DNA from: a bacterium
Lineage (GTDB): Bacteria; Bacillota; Clostridia; Oscillospirales; Oscillospiraceae
Length of the DNA stretch: 51,662 nucleotides
Assembly (NCBI GenBank): GCA_004560375.1
Contig: SFVC01000013.1
Coordinates: 1-51,662, forward strand
Direction of reading: 5' to 3'
Below, one piece after another: positions 24,869 through 33,941 of this stretch. How positions within the stretch are numbered: the stretch's first letter is position 1; each line of letters starts with the position of its first letter. A program made the translations under genes and the position numbers. Below the pieces are notes generated by a model. The model was not told where the DNA came from. It was given only the letters and a program-made list of their open reading frames with translations, and made no database searches.

Positions 24869-24929
24869 AAAAAAACCAGGCGAGCAGGAGGAAATTTGCG
24901 GCTTTGCCCCCTTCTGCTTCCTGGTTTTT
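24869..24929 (-). terminator. Intrinsic terminator of the nusB-cof unit
   Basis: A long imperfect stem (CCAGGAAGCAG with CTGCTCGCCTGG) is followed on the minus strand by a run of seven Ts, just after the HAD-hydrolase gene. Confidence 0.8.
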
Positions 24930-24955
24930 GCATAAATTTGAAGATATTTCTATTT

Positions 24956-25744
24956 TCAGGACAGCAGGCCGAAGTGCCGCAGCGCCTGAGACACGCCGTC
25001 TGCCTCCACCTCCGCCGTCACATAGTCCGCCAGCTCTTTCACCGGCTCCTCGGCATTGCCCATGGCCACCGCCGTCCCCGCCAGCCTCAGCATGGGCATA
25101 TCGTTCTCCCCGTCGCCAAAGGCCATGATCTCGTCCCGGGCCAGCCCGTACCGCTCCATAGCCGCCCGGACGCCCACATCCTTGCCCCCATCTCTGGGCA
25201 TGATATCCAGGCCCATGGGGTGCCAGCGGGTGTGGATGCACCCCGGCATCACATCCAGAAACGGCTTGGCCTCCTCCGTGCTCACAAAGGGGACAAACTG
25301 GTACACCCTGCCGCTGATCAGCTCCTCCAGGGGGCACACGGGGTAGGGCTCCGTGTGCAGGAACCGGTAGATCTCCCGCACCCTGTCGTCAATCCGGGTC
25401 AGCCAGCTCTCCCCGTTCCCCTCCAGCAGGGCGGCTATGCCGGGGTTGTCCCGCATCACCTGATAGGCCCCCCGCATATCGTCCAGATCGATGGGCCGAT
25501 CCCGGAAGGGAACGCCGTCCCCATCGCAGCAGAACTGGCCGTTAATGGTCACATAGCCGTCAAACCGCGCCCCCCGGAGCATTCCGGTGCGCTCCAGATC
25601 CTGTAGCGCCCGGCCCGTACTGAGGAAGATCTGGATCCCCCGCTCACGCAGGGCGGCCAGATCCGCCATCAGTCCGTCGGACAAAAACTTCTGTCGGAAG
25701 GACACCAGCGTCCCGTCCACATCAAAAAACAGCGCTTTGATCAT
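24956..25744 (-). CDS. Cof-type HAD-superfamily hydrolase
   Basis: The 262-aa protein is a type IIB HAD phosphatase. It starts MIKALFFDVDGTL with nucleophile D8 and acid D10, has the STGR threonine motif, and FGDGENDMPML near the end for Mg2+. Such enzymes dephosphorylate sugar phosphates, pyridoxal phosphate or flavin precursors; the substrate cannot be read from sequence. ATG at 25744 overlaps the recN stop (ATGA). It is the last gene of its unit. Confidence 0.92.
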   Translation of the reverse strand: MIKALFFDVDGTLVSFRQKFLSDGLMADLAALRERGIQIFLSTGRALQDLERTGMLRGARFDGYVTINGQFCCDGDGVPFRDRPIDLDDMRGAYQVMRDNPGIAALLEGNGESWLTRIDDRVREIYRFLHTEPYPVCPLEELISGRVYQFVPFVSTEEAKPFLDVMPGCIHTRWHPMGLDIMPRDGGKDVGVRAAMERYGLARDEIMAFGDGENDMPMLRLAGTAVAMGNAEEPVKELADYVTAEVEADGVSQALRHFGLLS

Positions 25745-27441
25745 CTTGTTTTCCCAGCCTTTTTCTTGAACTCCTCCGCGGCGGACAGCAGCTCCTCCGC
25801 CCCGTCCAGCATGACGGCGGTAACCTCTCCTCCGCTGAGCCGGGCCAGCTCCTCCCGCCGGCGGGGACGATCCAGCCGCTCCACCCGGGTGAAGGTGCGC
25901 CCGTCCTGTTCCCCTTTCTCCACAGAGAAGTGCACGTCCCCCATGGCGGCGATCTGGGGCAGATGGGTGACGCACAGCACCTGCTTGGTGCTGGACACCT
26001 GGAACAGCTTCCGGGCCACCTTGCCCGCCGCCCGGCCGGATACGCCGGTGTCCACCTCGTCAAAAATCAGGGTGGTCACCTGCTCCGTCTCCGCCAGCAC
26101 GTTTTTCAGCGCCAGCATGATCCGGGACAGCTCGCCGCCGGAGGCAATTTTATTGATGGGCTTCAGATCCTCCCCTACGTTGGCGGACATGAGGAAGCGC
26201 ACCGTGTCCATGCCGGTGGCGTCCATGCCGTCGGGGGTGTCCTTGGGGGTGAACTCCACCTCAAAGCGCACCTTGGGCATATCCAACTCCTTCAGCTCCG
26301 ACTGGATCCGGGCGGACAGCCGTTGGGCCGCTTCCCGCCGCTGGGTGGAAAGCAGTTTCCCTTGCTCCTTGGCAAGTACAAGGGCTTTGTCCAGCTCCTT
26401 GTCCAGCCGGGCGATGCGATCCTCGGAGAATTGAATGGCGTCCAACTCCCCACGGCACTTCTCCAGGTAGTCCAGCATCTCCGCCGTGCTGCCGCCGTAC
26501 TTCTTCTTTAGCCGGTAGAGCTTGTCCAGCCGCTCCTCCAGCTCGTCCAGCTCCCCGGGGTAGAAGTCCAGCGTTCCCCGCAGATCCCGCACCAACTCTG
26601 CCAGATCGTCCGCGTCGCACCGGATCTGAGCCGCCTTTTCCGACAGGGCCTTTAAATCCTCGCTGTGCCGTCCGCCCTGGGCCAGCCGGTTTTCCGCCTC
26701 CATCAGCAGGGACACGGCCCCCTCCCCGTCGTCCCCGCCGGTGAGGGCCTGCCATGCCCCGTCCACCGCCTCGGTGAGCCGCTCGGCGTTTCGCAGCACC
26801 TCCCGGCGGGCGGACAGCTCCTCCTCCTCGCCCTCCTTGAGCTCCGCCCGCTCCAGCTCCTCGATCTGGTAGGTCAGGGTGTCGATCCGGCGGGCCTTTT
26901 CCGCGTCGTCCATCTGGAGCTCGTCCCGCTCCCGGCGCAGGGCGCGCACCTGCTCATAGGCCCCGGCATAGGCCGCCTTTTGCTCCCCTGCATCGCCGAA
27001 GCTGTCCAGGTAGTCCAGGTGGCACTCCTCGTCCAGCAGCTGCTGGCCGTCGTGCTGGCCGTGTATGTTCAGCAGCTGGCAGCCCAGCTCCCGCAGTTGG
27101 GTCACCAGCAGGGGCCTGCCGTTCACCCGGCACACGTTCTTCCCGTCCCCTTGGATGGCCCGTTCTATGAGCAGCTCCCCATTCTCGTCCGGAGCCACGC
27201 CCTGCCGCTCAAACCACTCCAGGGCGGGCAGATCCCGGAACACCGCCGACACCCGGGCGGATTTCGCCCCGGTGCGGATCAGATCCCGGCTGGTACGCTC
27301 CCCCATGATGGCCCCGATGGCGTCAATCACAATGGATTTACCCGCGCCTGTCTCGCCGGTGAGGACATTGAAGCCCTGGTCGAAGGCGATATCCGCCTGG
27401 GAAATCACCGCAATATTTTCAATGTGAAGCAAGGAGAGCAT
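25741..27441 (-). CDS. recN: DNA repair protein RecN
   Basis: RecN is an SMC-like ATPase that acts at double-strand breaks. The 566-aa protein has Walker A GETGAGKS (29-36), two long coiled-coil arms (about 155-350) and the ABC signature SGGELSRIMLALK followed by Walker B LIFDEVDTG. I prefer ATG at 27441 (MLSLLHIENIAVI) over the ATG two codons upstream because the AGGGGG site is at a better distance. The gene closes the conserved dxs-tlyA-recN block; argR, usual next to recN in Bacillus, is missing. Confidence 0.96.
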   Translation of the reverse strand: MLSLLHIENIAVISQADIAFDQGFNVLTGETGAGKSIVIDAIGAIMGERTSRDLIRTGAKSARVSAVFRDLPALEWFERQGVAPDENGELLIERAIQGDGKNVCRVNGRPLLVTQLRELGCQLLNIHGQHDGQQLLDEECHLDYLDSFGDAGEQKAAYAGAYEQVRALRRERDELQMDDAEKARRIDTLTYQIEELERAELKEGEEEELSARREVLRNAERLTEAVDGAWQALTGGDDGEGAVSLLMEAENRLAQGGRHSEDLKALSEKAAQIRCDADDLAELVRDLRGTLDFYPGELDELEERLDKLYRLKKKYGGSTAEMLDYLEKCRGELDAIQFSEDRIARLDKELDKALVLAKEQGKLLSTQRREAAQRLSARIQSELKELDMPKVRFEVEFTPKDTPDGMDATGMDTVRFLMSANVGEDLKPINKIASGGELSRIMLALKNVLAETEQVTTLIFDEVDTGVSGRAAGKVARKLFQVSSTKQVLCVTHLPQIAAMGDVHFSVEKGEQDGRTFTRVERLDRPRRREELARLSGGEVTAVMLDGAEELLSAAEEFKKKAGKTR

Positions 27442-27498
27442 CCTCATATCCCCCTATTCCAGCGTGAACTGCCGGGCCCGTCCTGTCCCGTCCGGGTG

Positions 27499-28365
27499 TT
27501 ACGCCTTGCCTAATTTTTGATTGATCCGCTCATAAAAGCTGCGCCCGGTGAGTTTCACCAGCCGGGTGACCTGCCGGGATCGGCGGCACTCCACCCAGTC
27601 CCCAGGCTGCACCCGAAAGGCCCGCCCTCCGTCCACCGAGAGATAGGCGGTCTTTTTACACCCGGGGGCCACTCGTATGCCCACAGTGCGGGCGCTGTCC
27701 AGCACAAAGGGCTTGGCATGGAGGGAGTGGGCGCAGATGGGCGAGATGATGATGTTCTCCGCCGTGGGCTCCACGATGGGCCCCCCCGCCGCCATGGAGT
27801 AGGCGGTGGAGCCGGTTGGGGTGGCCGCCACCAGCCCGTCTCCGGAGAAGGACGAGATCACCACCCGATCCCCCGTCACCTCCAGATCCAGCACCCGGGC
27901 CACCGCTCCCTTGGTCACCACCGCATCGTTCAGCGCCGTCTCGGTGAACACCGGGCGGCCCTCCCGCCGCACCGTCACGTCCAGCATCATCCGCCGCTCC
28001 ACGCCGAACCGTCCCCCGGCCAGCCGCGACAGCAGGGACAGCTCGTTGTGCTCCAGCTCCGCCATAAAGCCAATGCTGCCCAGATTCACCCCCAGCACGG
28101 GGATATTCCGGGCGGTGGCCTCCCGGGCGGCGTGGAGGATAGTGCCGTCCCCCCCAAAGCACACCAGCACGTCCGCTCCCTCCAGCTCCTGGGCCAGGCG
28201 GCCCAGGGGCTGATCTGCCGGCAGCTCCAGGCGGCTCCCCTCGTCCAGCTCAAAGGGCAGGCACACCACCGCCTCCACTCCGCTGCGCTCCAGCACCCGG
28301 CGGGCAAACTGGGCCGCGCGAAGCCCCCGATCCCGGTACGGGTTTGGGCTGAGCACCACCTTCAT
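27499..28365 (-). CDS. nadK: NAD kinase
   Basis: NadK phosphorylates NAD to NADP. The 288-aa protein has the GGDGT motif at 71-75 and the later SGDGLVAATPTGSTAYSMAAGG signature region for NAD binding. It starts one base after tlyA. In many clostridia nadK sits in this block. Confidence 0.96.
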   Translation of the reverse strand: MKVVLSPNPYRDRGLRAAQFARRVLERSGVEAVVCLPFELDEGSRLELPADQPLGRLAQELEGADVLVCFGGDGTILHAAREATARNIPVLGVNLGSIGFMAELEHNELSLLSRLAGGRFGVERRMMLDVTVRREGRPVFTETALNDAVVTKGAVARVLDLEVTGDRVVISSFSGDGLVAATPTGSTAYSMAAGGPIVEPTAENIIISPICAHSLHAKPFVLDSARTVGIRVAPGCKKTAYLSVDGGRAFRVQPGDWVECRRSRQVTRLVKLTGRSFYERINQKLGKA

Positions 28366-28366
28366 G

Positions 28367-29173
28367 TTATTCCCCCTCTTTCAGCGTCTCATGGGATTGG
28401 CGCACCAGCTCCCGCAGATCAAAATCTCCATCCGCTCCGGCCCCAGTCCACAGATAGCCCAAATACTCAATATTCCCTTCCGGCCCCCGAATCGGTGAAA
28501 AGTCCAATCCCTTTACAGAAAAATCCGCCAGTGCCGCGTGCCGCAGGAACTGCTCCAGCACCTCCAGGTGGACGGCGGGATCCCGTACCACCCCTTTTTT
28601 CCCCACCTTTTCCCGGCCCGCCTCAAACTGGGGCTTCACCAGCGCCGCCACCTGGCCCCCCGCTTTCAAAAGGGGGCGCAGGGCGGGCAGAATCAGCCCC
28701 AGGGAGATGAAGGACACATCGATGGAGGCAAAATCCAGCGGCTCCGGGATCTGCTCCGCCGTGAGATACCGGGCGTTGGTGCGCTCCAGGCACACCACCC
28801 TCGGGTCATTCCGGATGGCCCAGGCCAGCTGGCCGTAGCCCACGTCCACGGCGTACACCCGGGCCGCCCCGTTTTGCAGCATACAGTCGGTGAAGCCCCC
28901 GGTGGACGCGCCGATGTCGGCGGCGGTCTTCCCCGCCAGGGTGATGGAGAACGCCGCCATGGCCTTCTCCAGCTTCAGCCCGCCCCGGCTCACATAGCGC
29001 AAGGGCTGCCCCCGGATCTCCAGGGGCGTGTCCTCCTCCAGCGCCAGCCCCGCCTTGTCCAGCCGGCGCTCCCCGGAGTAGACCTGGCCCGCCATGATCA
29101 CGGCCTGGGCTTTCTGCCGGCTCTCCGCCAGCCCCCGCTCTGTGAGCAGCACATCCAGCCGTTTTTTAGCCAC
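28367..29173 (-). CDS. tlyA: TlyA-family rRNA 2'-O-methyltransferase
   Basis: The 268-aa protein has an N-terminal S4 RNA-binding domain (about 4-63, RLDVLLTERGL) and a FtsJ-type SAM methyltransferase domain with DIGASTGGFTDCML. TlyA enzymes methylate 2'-O of cytidine in 16S and/or 23S rRNA. Some homologues are called hemolysins, wrongly in most cases. The GTG start overlaps the dxs end by 8 bases. Confidence 0.94.
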   Translation of the reverse strand: MAKKRLDVLLTERGLAESRQKAQAVIMAGQVYSGERRLDKAGLALEEDTPLEIRGQPLRYVSRGGLKLEKAMAAFSITLAGKTAADIGASTGGFTDCMLQNGAARVYAVDVGYGQLAWAIRNDPRVVCLERTNARYLTAEQIPEPLDFASIDVSFISLGLILPALRPLLKAGGQVAALVKPQFEAGREKVGKKGVVRDPAVHLEVLEQFLRHAALADFSVKGLDFSPIRGPEGNIEYLGYLWTGAGADGDFDLRELVRQSHETLKEGE

Positions 29174-31001
29174 GCTCCATCACCTCCAGCCCGCGGCGGG
29201 CAATGGAGGCCCCGTCAATTCCGCACAGCTGCCGCAGTTCCGCCACGGTGCCGTGCTGGACAAAGCGATCCCCCAGGTTTACCAGGGCCAGCTTTACCCC
29301 GGAAACGCCCCTCAGGGCAAGCTCCGCGGCCACCCGGCGGCCCACACAGCCCGCGTCCACGCATTCCTCCGCCACCACCAGCCGCCCGGTCTTTTGGACG
29401 CAGGCCGCCACGGTGTCCACATCCAGGGGGGCGATGCTGTTCCACTTCACCACCTGGGCGGATATCCCCTTCTCCGACAGCAGCTCCGCCGCCGCCAACG
29501 CCTCATTGATCATGGTGCCGTAGGCGGCGATGGTCACGTCCGTGCCCGGGCGGAGGACGCTGGCCCCCTCCACGCCGCACAGGGCCTGGAAGGCTCCCTC
29601 GCCCCCCTTGGGGTAGCGCACCGCCACCGGGCCCCGGCACTTCTCCACCGCGTACCGCAGCATGGCCCGCAGCTCCGCGAAGCTGGCGGGGCAATAGATT
29701 TTCATTCCGGGCACCGTGCTGAGATAGGCCACGTCGAACACGCCGTGGTGGGTTTCGCCGTCCTCCCCGGACAGCCCCGCCCGATCCACGCAGAGCACCA
29801 CATGGAGCCCCTGGATAGCCACATCATGGATCAGCATATCATAGGCCCGCTGCAAAAAGGTGGAGTAAATGGCTGCCACCGGCGCCATCCTCTGCTTGGC
29901 CATTCCCGCGGCCATGGCCACGGCGTGGCCCTCCGCAATGCCCACGTCAAAGAAGCGCTCCGGACACTCCTCCGCAAACCGATCCAGCCCTGTGCCGCTA
30001 CGCATGGCGGCGGTGATCGCCGCCACATCTTCCCGTTCCCGGGCCAGCTCGCACATCGTCTGCCCGAACACCGAGGAAAAGCTCTCCCCATGACCGCCCA
30101 GCGGCACGCCGGTCTCCCGGTCAAAGGGGCCGACCCCGTGGAACCGATCCGGCTCTTTTTCCGCCGGTGGATAGCCCTTCCCCTTTACAGTCTTGATGTG
30201 GAGCAGGACGGGGCAGTTCAGCTCCTTGGCGTACCGGAGCAGCCGGGTGAGGTAGTTCACGTCATGGCCGTCCACCGGGCCCAGATAAGTAAAGCCCATA
30301 TCCTCGAACATACTGCAGTGGAGCACCGCGTCCTTCACCGCCTGCTTCGCCCGGTGGGTAAACCGGTACAGCCCCCGGCCCGCCGCGGTTGCCCCGGTGA
30401 CTCTGCGGTATACCTTTTTAAATTGGAGGTACTGGGGCTTCAGCCGCTGCTGGGCCAGATGCCGAGCCACGCCGCCCACGTTCTTGGTGATGGACATCCC
30501 ATTGTCGTTGAGGATGACCACCAGCTGTTCCCCGCTCTGCCCCGCGTCGGACAGGCCCTCGTAGGCCAGCCCGCCGGTCATGGCTCCGTCTCCCAGTATG
30601 GCCAGTACGCAGTAGTGCTCCCGGTTCAGCGTCCGTGCCCGGGCCATGCCCAGAGCTACCGACACCCCGTTGGAGGCGTGGCCCGCGATAAACGCGTCCG
30701 CCCGGTGCTCCCGGGGCTTAGGGAAGCCGGACAGCCCCCCCAGCTTCCGCAGTGTATCCATCTGTCCGTCCCGCTGGGTGAGGATCTTGTGGGCATAGCA
30801 CTGGTGGCCTACGTCAAATACCAGCCTGTCGGTCTCCAGATCAAACACTCGATGGACAGCCACCGTGGCCTCCACCACCCCCAGGCTGGAGGCCAGATGT
30901 CCCCCCGTTTTGGAAACGCTGTCCACAATCCGCTCCCGCAGCTGATCGCACAGCATACGGGCCTGCAAATCGGTGATCTCATTGAGCCGCTCCGGAATCA
31001 T
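29166..31001 (-). CDS. dxs: 1-deoxy-D-xylulose-5-phosphate synthase
   Basis: Dxs condenses pyruvate and glyceraldehyde 3-phosphate using thiamine diphosphate, first step of the MEP pathway. The 611-aa protein shows GGHLASSLGVVE near the start, the TPP motif GDGAMTGG, and DRAGLSGEDGETHHG in the pyrimidine-binding domain. ATG follows AAAGGAGG. With ispD, ispF and ispA in the same window it shows isoprenoids come from the MEP route. Confidence 0.97.
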   Translation of the reverse strand: MIPERLNEITDLQARMLCDQLRERIVDSVSKTGGHLASSLGVVEATVAVHRVFDLETDRLVFDVGHQCYAHKILTQRDGQMDTLRKLGGLSGFPKPREHRADAFIAGHASNGVSVALGMARARTLNREHYCVLAILGDGAMTGGLAYEGLSDAGQSGEQLVVILNDNGMSITKNVGGVARHLAQQRLKPQYLQFKKVYRRVTGATAAGRGLYRFTHRAKQAVKDAVLHCSMFEDMGFTYLGPVDGHDVNYLTRLLRYAKELNCPVLLHIKTVKGKGYPPAEKEPDRFHGVGPFDRETGVPLGGHGESFSSVFGQTMCELAREREDVAAITAAMRSGTGLDRFAEECPERFFDVGIAEGHAVAMAAGMAKQRMAPVAAIYSTFLQRAYDMLIHDVAIQGLHVVLCVDRAGLSGEDGETHHGVFDVAYLSTVPGMKIYCPASFAELRAMLRYAVEKCRGPVAVRYPKGGEGAFQALCGVEGASVLRPGTDVTIAAYGTMINEALAAAELLSEKGISAQVVKWNSIAPLDVDTVAACVQKTGRLVVAEECVDAGCVGRRVAAELALRGVSGVKLALVNLGDRFVQHGTVAELRQLCGIDGASIARRGLEVMERG

Positions 31002-31022
31002 GGACGCACCTCCTTTCTATTA

Positions 31023-31463
31023 TCACATCAGGGTGAGCAGACCGCCGATCAGGCCGACAATCACGCCCAACACCGCCCCCACCGCCACCTGGAGGGGCGT
31101 GTGGCCGATGAGCTCCTTGAGATCCTCCTCAAAGGTCTCCGGCCTGCCCTCCCCCAGGTTCCGCATAAGCTGGTTGAGCACCTTGGCCTGCTTTCCCGTC
31201 TCCAAACGCACGTGGGCGGCGTCGTACATGACGATGAAGGCCATCACCGCAGCCACGGCAAACACCGGGGAGTCCAGCCCCGTCACAAAAGCTGTGGACA
31301 CCACACAGGCGCACACCAGCGCCGAGTGGGAGCTGGGCATACCGCCGCCGGTGGTCAGATAGGTGAGATCAAATTTTTGATAGACCGCTGTGGCGATCAG
31401 CAGCTTCAGCACCTGGGCCAATGCCCAGGCCGCCACCGCGATCAGCAAAATCCTATTCACCAT
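31023..31463 (-). CDS. Divergent PAP2-family membrane protein (YuiD-like, DUF212)
   Basis: The 146-aa protein is of the DUF212 / divergent PAP2 family: about four membrane helices and the motif GGGMPSSHSALVCA, related to the phosphatase motif of PAP2 enzymes, plus HVRLETGKQAKVLNQL. The natural substrate is not known; a lipid or isoprenyl phosphate is plausible because the gene sits between ispA and dxs. ATG at 31463 follows GGGGTGGAG; the longer upstream frame is a shadow. Confidence 0.88.
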   Translation of the reverse strand: MVNRILLIAVAAWALAQVLKLLIATAVYQKFDLTYLTTGGGMPSSHSALVCACVVSTAFVTGLDSPVFAVAAVMAFIVMYDAAHVRLETGKQAKVLNQLMRNLGEGRPETFEEDLKELIGHTPLQVAVGAVLGVIVGLIGGLLTLM

Positions 31464-31555
31464 GGACTCCACCCCTTGTCCTGTTTTGAACTCCGCATTG
31501 ACAGCGGAACCGCCGATCCTCCGCTGGACATCCGCCGAAAGCCCTTGCTTTGCGG

Positions 31556-32440
31556 TTAATTTGTTCTCACCGCCAGCGACCGGGCCAGCTGGCACAGAAA
31601 GTCGGTGTTCCGAAAGGCGCCGGTCACGCTCTCCTGAGCCATCCGCGTGTGCTCCTCCACCAGCCGGCCGCACGCCTCCAGCCCGTACAGCGACACAAAG
31701 GTGGCCTTTCCATTGTCCGCGTCGGAGCCGATGGGTTTGCCCAGCTCCTCGGCGGTGGAGGTCACGTCCAGCATATCGTCCCGGATCTGGAAGGCCAGCC
31801 CCAGCTCCCGGGCGTACCGCTCCGCCGCCGCCCACTGCGACCGCGTGGGCTCCACGGTCGAGGCCGTCAGCCCCAGCAGGCAGGCCCCCTCCAGCAGAGC
31901 GGAGGTTTTCCAGCGATGGATGCGGGTGATCCGCTCCTCGTCCACCCGTTTTCCCTCGTCCAGCAGATCCAGGTACTGGCCCCCGCACATACCGGCGGCC
32001 CCCGCCGCCCGAGCCAGCACCCCGCAGGCCCTCCCGTTGGCCGCCGGGGAGGTTCTCCCGGAGGAGGCCAGCCGCTCAAAGGCCGCCGCCTGGAGGGCAT
32101 CTCCCGCCAGCAGGGCCAGCCACTCCCCGTATTTCACATGGCAGGTGGGCTTGCCCCGGCGGAGCTCGTCGTCGTCCATGCAGGGCAGGTCGTCATGAAT
32201 CAGGGAATAGGTGTGAAGCATTTCTACTCCACAGGCATAGTCCAGCGCCGGTTCCATCTCCCCGCACAGGGCCTCGCAGAATTTCAGGGTCAGTATGGGC
32301 CGCACCCGCTTGCCCCCGGCCAGCAGGCTGTACCGCATGGCCTCCAGCAGCTTCCGCTGGGGGCCCTCCTCTGCAAAGCAGCCCGCCAGCTCCCCTTCCA
32401 CCAGGGCCAGCGCCGCCTGGTATTCCGCCCGGTAGTCCAT
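31556..32440 (-). CDS. ispA: Polyprenyl (farnesyl/geranylgeranyl) diphosphate synthase
   Basis: IspA extends isopentenyl diphosphate to C15 (or C20) allylic diphosphates for undecaprenol and quinones. The protein is 294 aa. The first Asp motif is HDDLPCMDDD, followed by RRGKPTCH, and the second is RDDMLD, both hallmarks of trans-prenyl synthases. ATG at 32440 overlaps the xseB stop (TGATG); a GTG one codon upstream is possible. The residues before the first motif (MLHTYSLIHDD) fit a short-chain product. Confidence 0.95.
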   Translation of the reverse strand: MDYRAEYQAALALVEGELAGCFAEEGPQRKLLEAMRYSLLAGGKRVRPILTLKFCEALCGEMEPALDYACGVEMLHTYSLIHDDLPCMDDDELRRGKPTCHVKYGEWLALLAGDALQAAAFERLASSGRTSPAANGRACGVLARAAGAAGMCGGQYLDLLDEGKRVDEERITRIHRWKTSALLEGACLLGLTASTVEPTRSQWAAAERYARELGLAFQIRDDMLDVTSTAEELGKPIGSDADNGKATFVSLYGLEACGRLVEEHTRMAQESVTGAFRNTDFLCQLARSLAVRTN

Positions 32441-32664
32441 CACCCGTCCGCCTCCTCAAAAGGCGCTTCCTCACCGTTGGCCAGCAGGAGGTTCACCTTC
32501 TGCTCCGCCTTGTCCAGCAGCTCCTCGCACTGGCCGGCCAGCCTGGCCCCCTCCTCAAACAGCTTCAGGGACTGATCCAGCCCGCACTCGCCCCGCTCCA
32601 GCAGGCCCACAATCTCCTCCAGGCGGCCCAGCGCCTGCTCAAAGGACGGTTTTTTCACTGCCAT
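32440..32664 (-). CDS. xseB: Exodeoxyribonuclease VII small subunit
   Basis: The 74-aa helical protein (SFEQALGRLEEIVGLLERGECGLDQSLKLFEEG) is the regulatory small subunit of exonuclease VII. It overlaps the end of xseA by 10 bases and touches ispA, so translation is coupled. Confidence 0.96.
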   Translation of the reverse strand: MAVKKPSFEQALGRLEEIVGLLERGECGLDQSLKLFEEGARLAGQCEELLDKAEQKVNLLLANGEEAPFEEADG

Positions 32665-33941
32665 GTCCGCTCCTCCTTTTCCTCGATTAAGCAGCTCAGC
32701 GCGCCGTCGGATACCAGCACTTCCAGCCGATCTCCCGGCTCCGCCTGGGCGATGGAGGACACCACGTCCTCCCCTCGCCTTGCGATAGCGTAGCCCCGGC
32801 CCAGCACCTTCAGCGGACTCAGTGCGTCCAGCCCCGCGGCCAGACGGCCCAGCCGCCCCCGCTGTCCCGCCGTGCGGGCCCTCAGGGCCTGGGGCAGCCG
32901 CCCCGCCTGAGCGTCCAGTCGGCGGCGGGCCCGCTCCGTCTCATGGCTCAGGGCCAGCCCCATCCGGCGGCGCAGGTCATCCACCAGCAGCCGCCGATCC
33001 TGGATGGGCACCTTGACGTTTTCCAGCGCCCGGCTGCCCTTCAGCCGCTCCAGCTCACGACGGGCGCCCTCCAGCCGGATGCGGAGGGCCCGGGCCAGCC
33101 GCCGATCCAGCTGGGCCACCCGCGCCCGCTCCGCTCCCTGATCGGGGACGGCCAGCTCCGCCCCGTTGGAGGGGGTGGCCGCCCGCAGATCCGCCACATA
33201 ATCCGCAATCGTCACATCGGGCTCGTGGCCCACGGCGGAGATCACCGGGATGTTGGACAGGCTGATGGCCCGGGCCACCACCTCCTCGTTGAACGCCCAC
33301 AGATCCTCCGTGGAACCCCCGCCCCGGCCGGCGATGATGAGGTCGATATCCGCCCGGTTGTTGAGCCGGTGGATGGCTGCGGCGATCTCCTCCGCCGCCT
33401 CCGCGCCCTGCACCCGGACGGGGGCCACCAGTACCTCCGCCAGCGGCCACCGCGCCTTCAGGATCCGCAGCATATCCCGCACCGCCGCCCCCGCCGGGGA
33501 GGTGACCAGGGCGATTTTCCCCGGATAGGCGGGCAAGGGCTGCTTGCTGGCCTCGTCGAACAGGCCCTCCGCCTCCAGGCGGCGGCGCAGGCGCTCGAAG
33601 GCCTCGTCCAGCGCCCCCCGGCCGTCCTGCATCAGCTCCTGGCTGTAGAGCTGGTAGGCCCCGTCCCGGGGGTACACCGACACCCGGCCAAAGGCCACCA
33701 CCCGCATCCCGTTGGCCGGGCGGAACCGCAGCCGCGCCGCCTCCCCCCGGAACAGGACGCACCGCAGGGCCCCCTCCCCGTCCTTCAGGGAGAAATAGTG
33801 GTGCCCCGAGGGATAACATTTATAGTTGGAGATCTCCCCCCGCACCAGCAGGCCGGTGAGCATCTCGTCCCCGTCCATCAGCCTCTTGAGGTAGCCGTTT
33901 ACCTGGGACACGGTATAGACGGGCAGGTTGGCCAAATTCAT
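32655..33941 (-). CDS. xseA: Exodeoxyribonuclease VII large subunit
   Basis: XseA is the catalytic subunit of the single-strand nuclease that trims DNA ends. The 428-aa protein has an N-terminal OB fold (about 1-100, PVYTVSQVNGYLKRLM), the catalytic domain with TSPAGAAVRDM and GRGGGSTEDLWAFN, and a long helical C-terminus. ATG at 33941 overlaps the upstream stop (ATGA); the frame open upstream is a shadow of the tsaD-like gene. Confidence 0.96.
   Translation of the reverse strand: MNLANLPVYTVSQVNGYLKRLMDGDEMLTGLLVRGEISNYKCYPSGHHYFSLKDGEGALRCVLFRGEAARLRFRPANGMRVVAFGRVSVYPRDGAYQLYSQELMQDGRGALDEAFERLRRRLEAEGLFDEASKQPLPAYPGKIALVTSPAGAAVRDMLRILKARWPLAEVLVAPVRVQGAEAAEEIAAAIHRLNNRADIDLIIAGRGGGSTEDLWAFNEEVVARAISLSNIPVISAVGHEPDVTIADYVADLRAATPSNGAELAVPDQGAERARVAQLDRRLARALRIRLEGARRELERLKGSRALENVKVPIQDRRLLVDDLRRRMGLALSHETERARRRLDAQAGRLPQALRARTAGQRGRLGRLAAGLDALSPLKVLGRGYAIARRGEDVVSSIAQAEPGDRLEVLVSDGALSCLIEEKEERTWQ

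Noticed and set aside
29094..31559. 821-aa plus-strand frame opposite dxs and the PAP2-like gene
   Set aside because: Antisense shadow caused by high GC at third positions; spans two well-identified genes on the minus strand.
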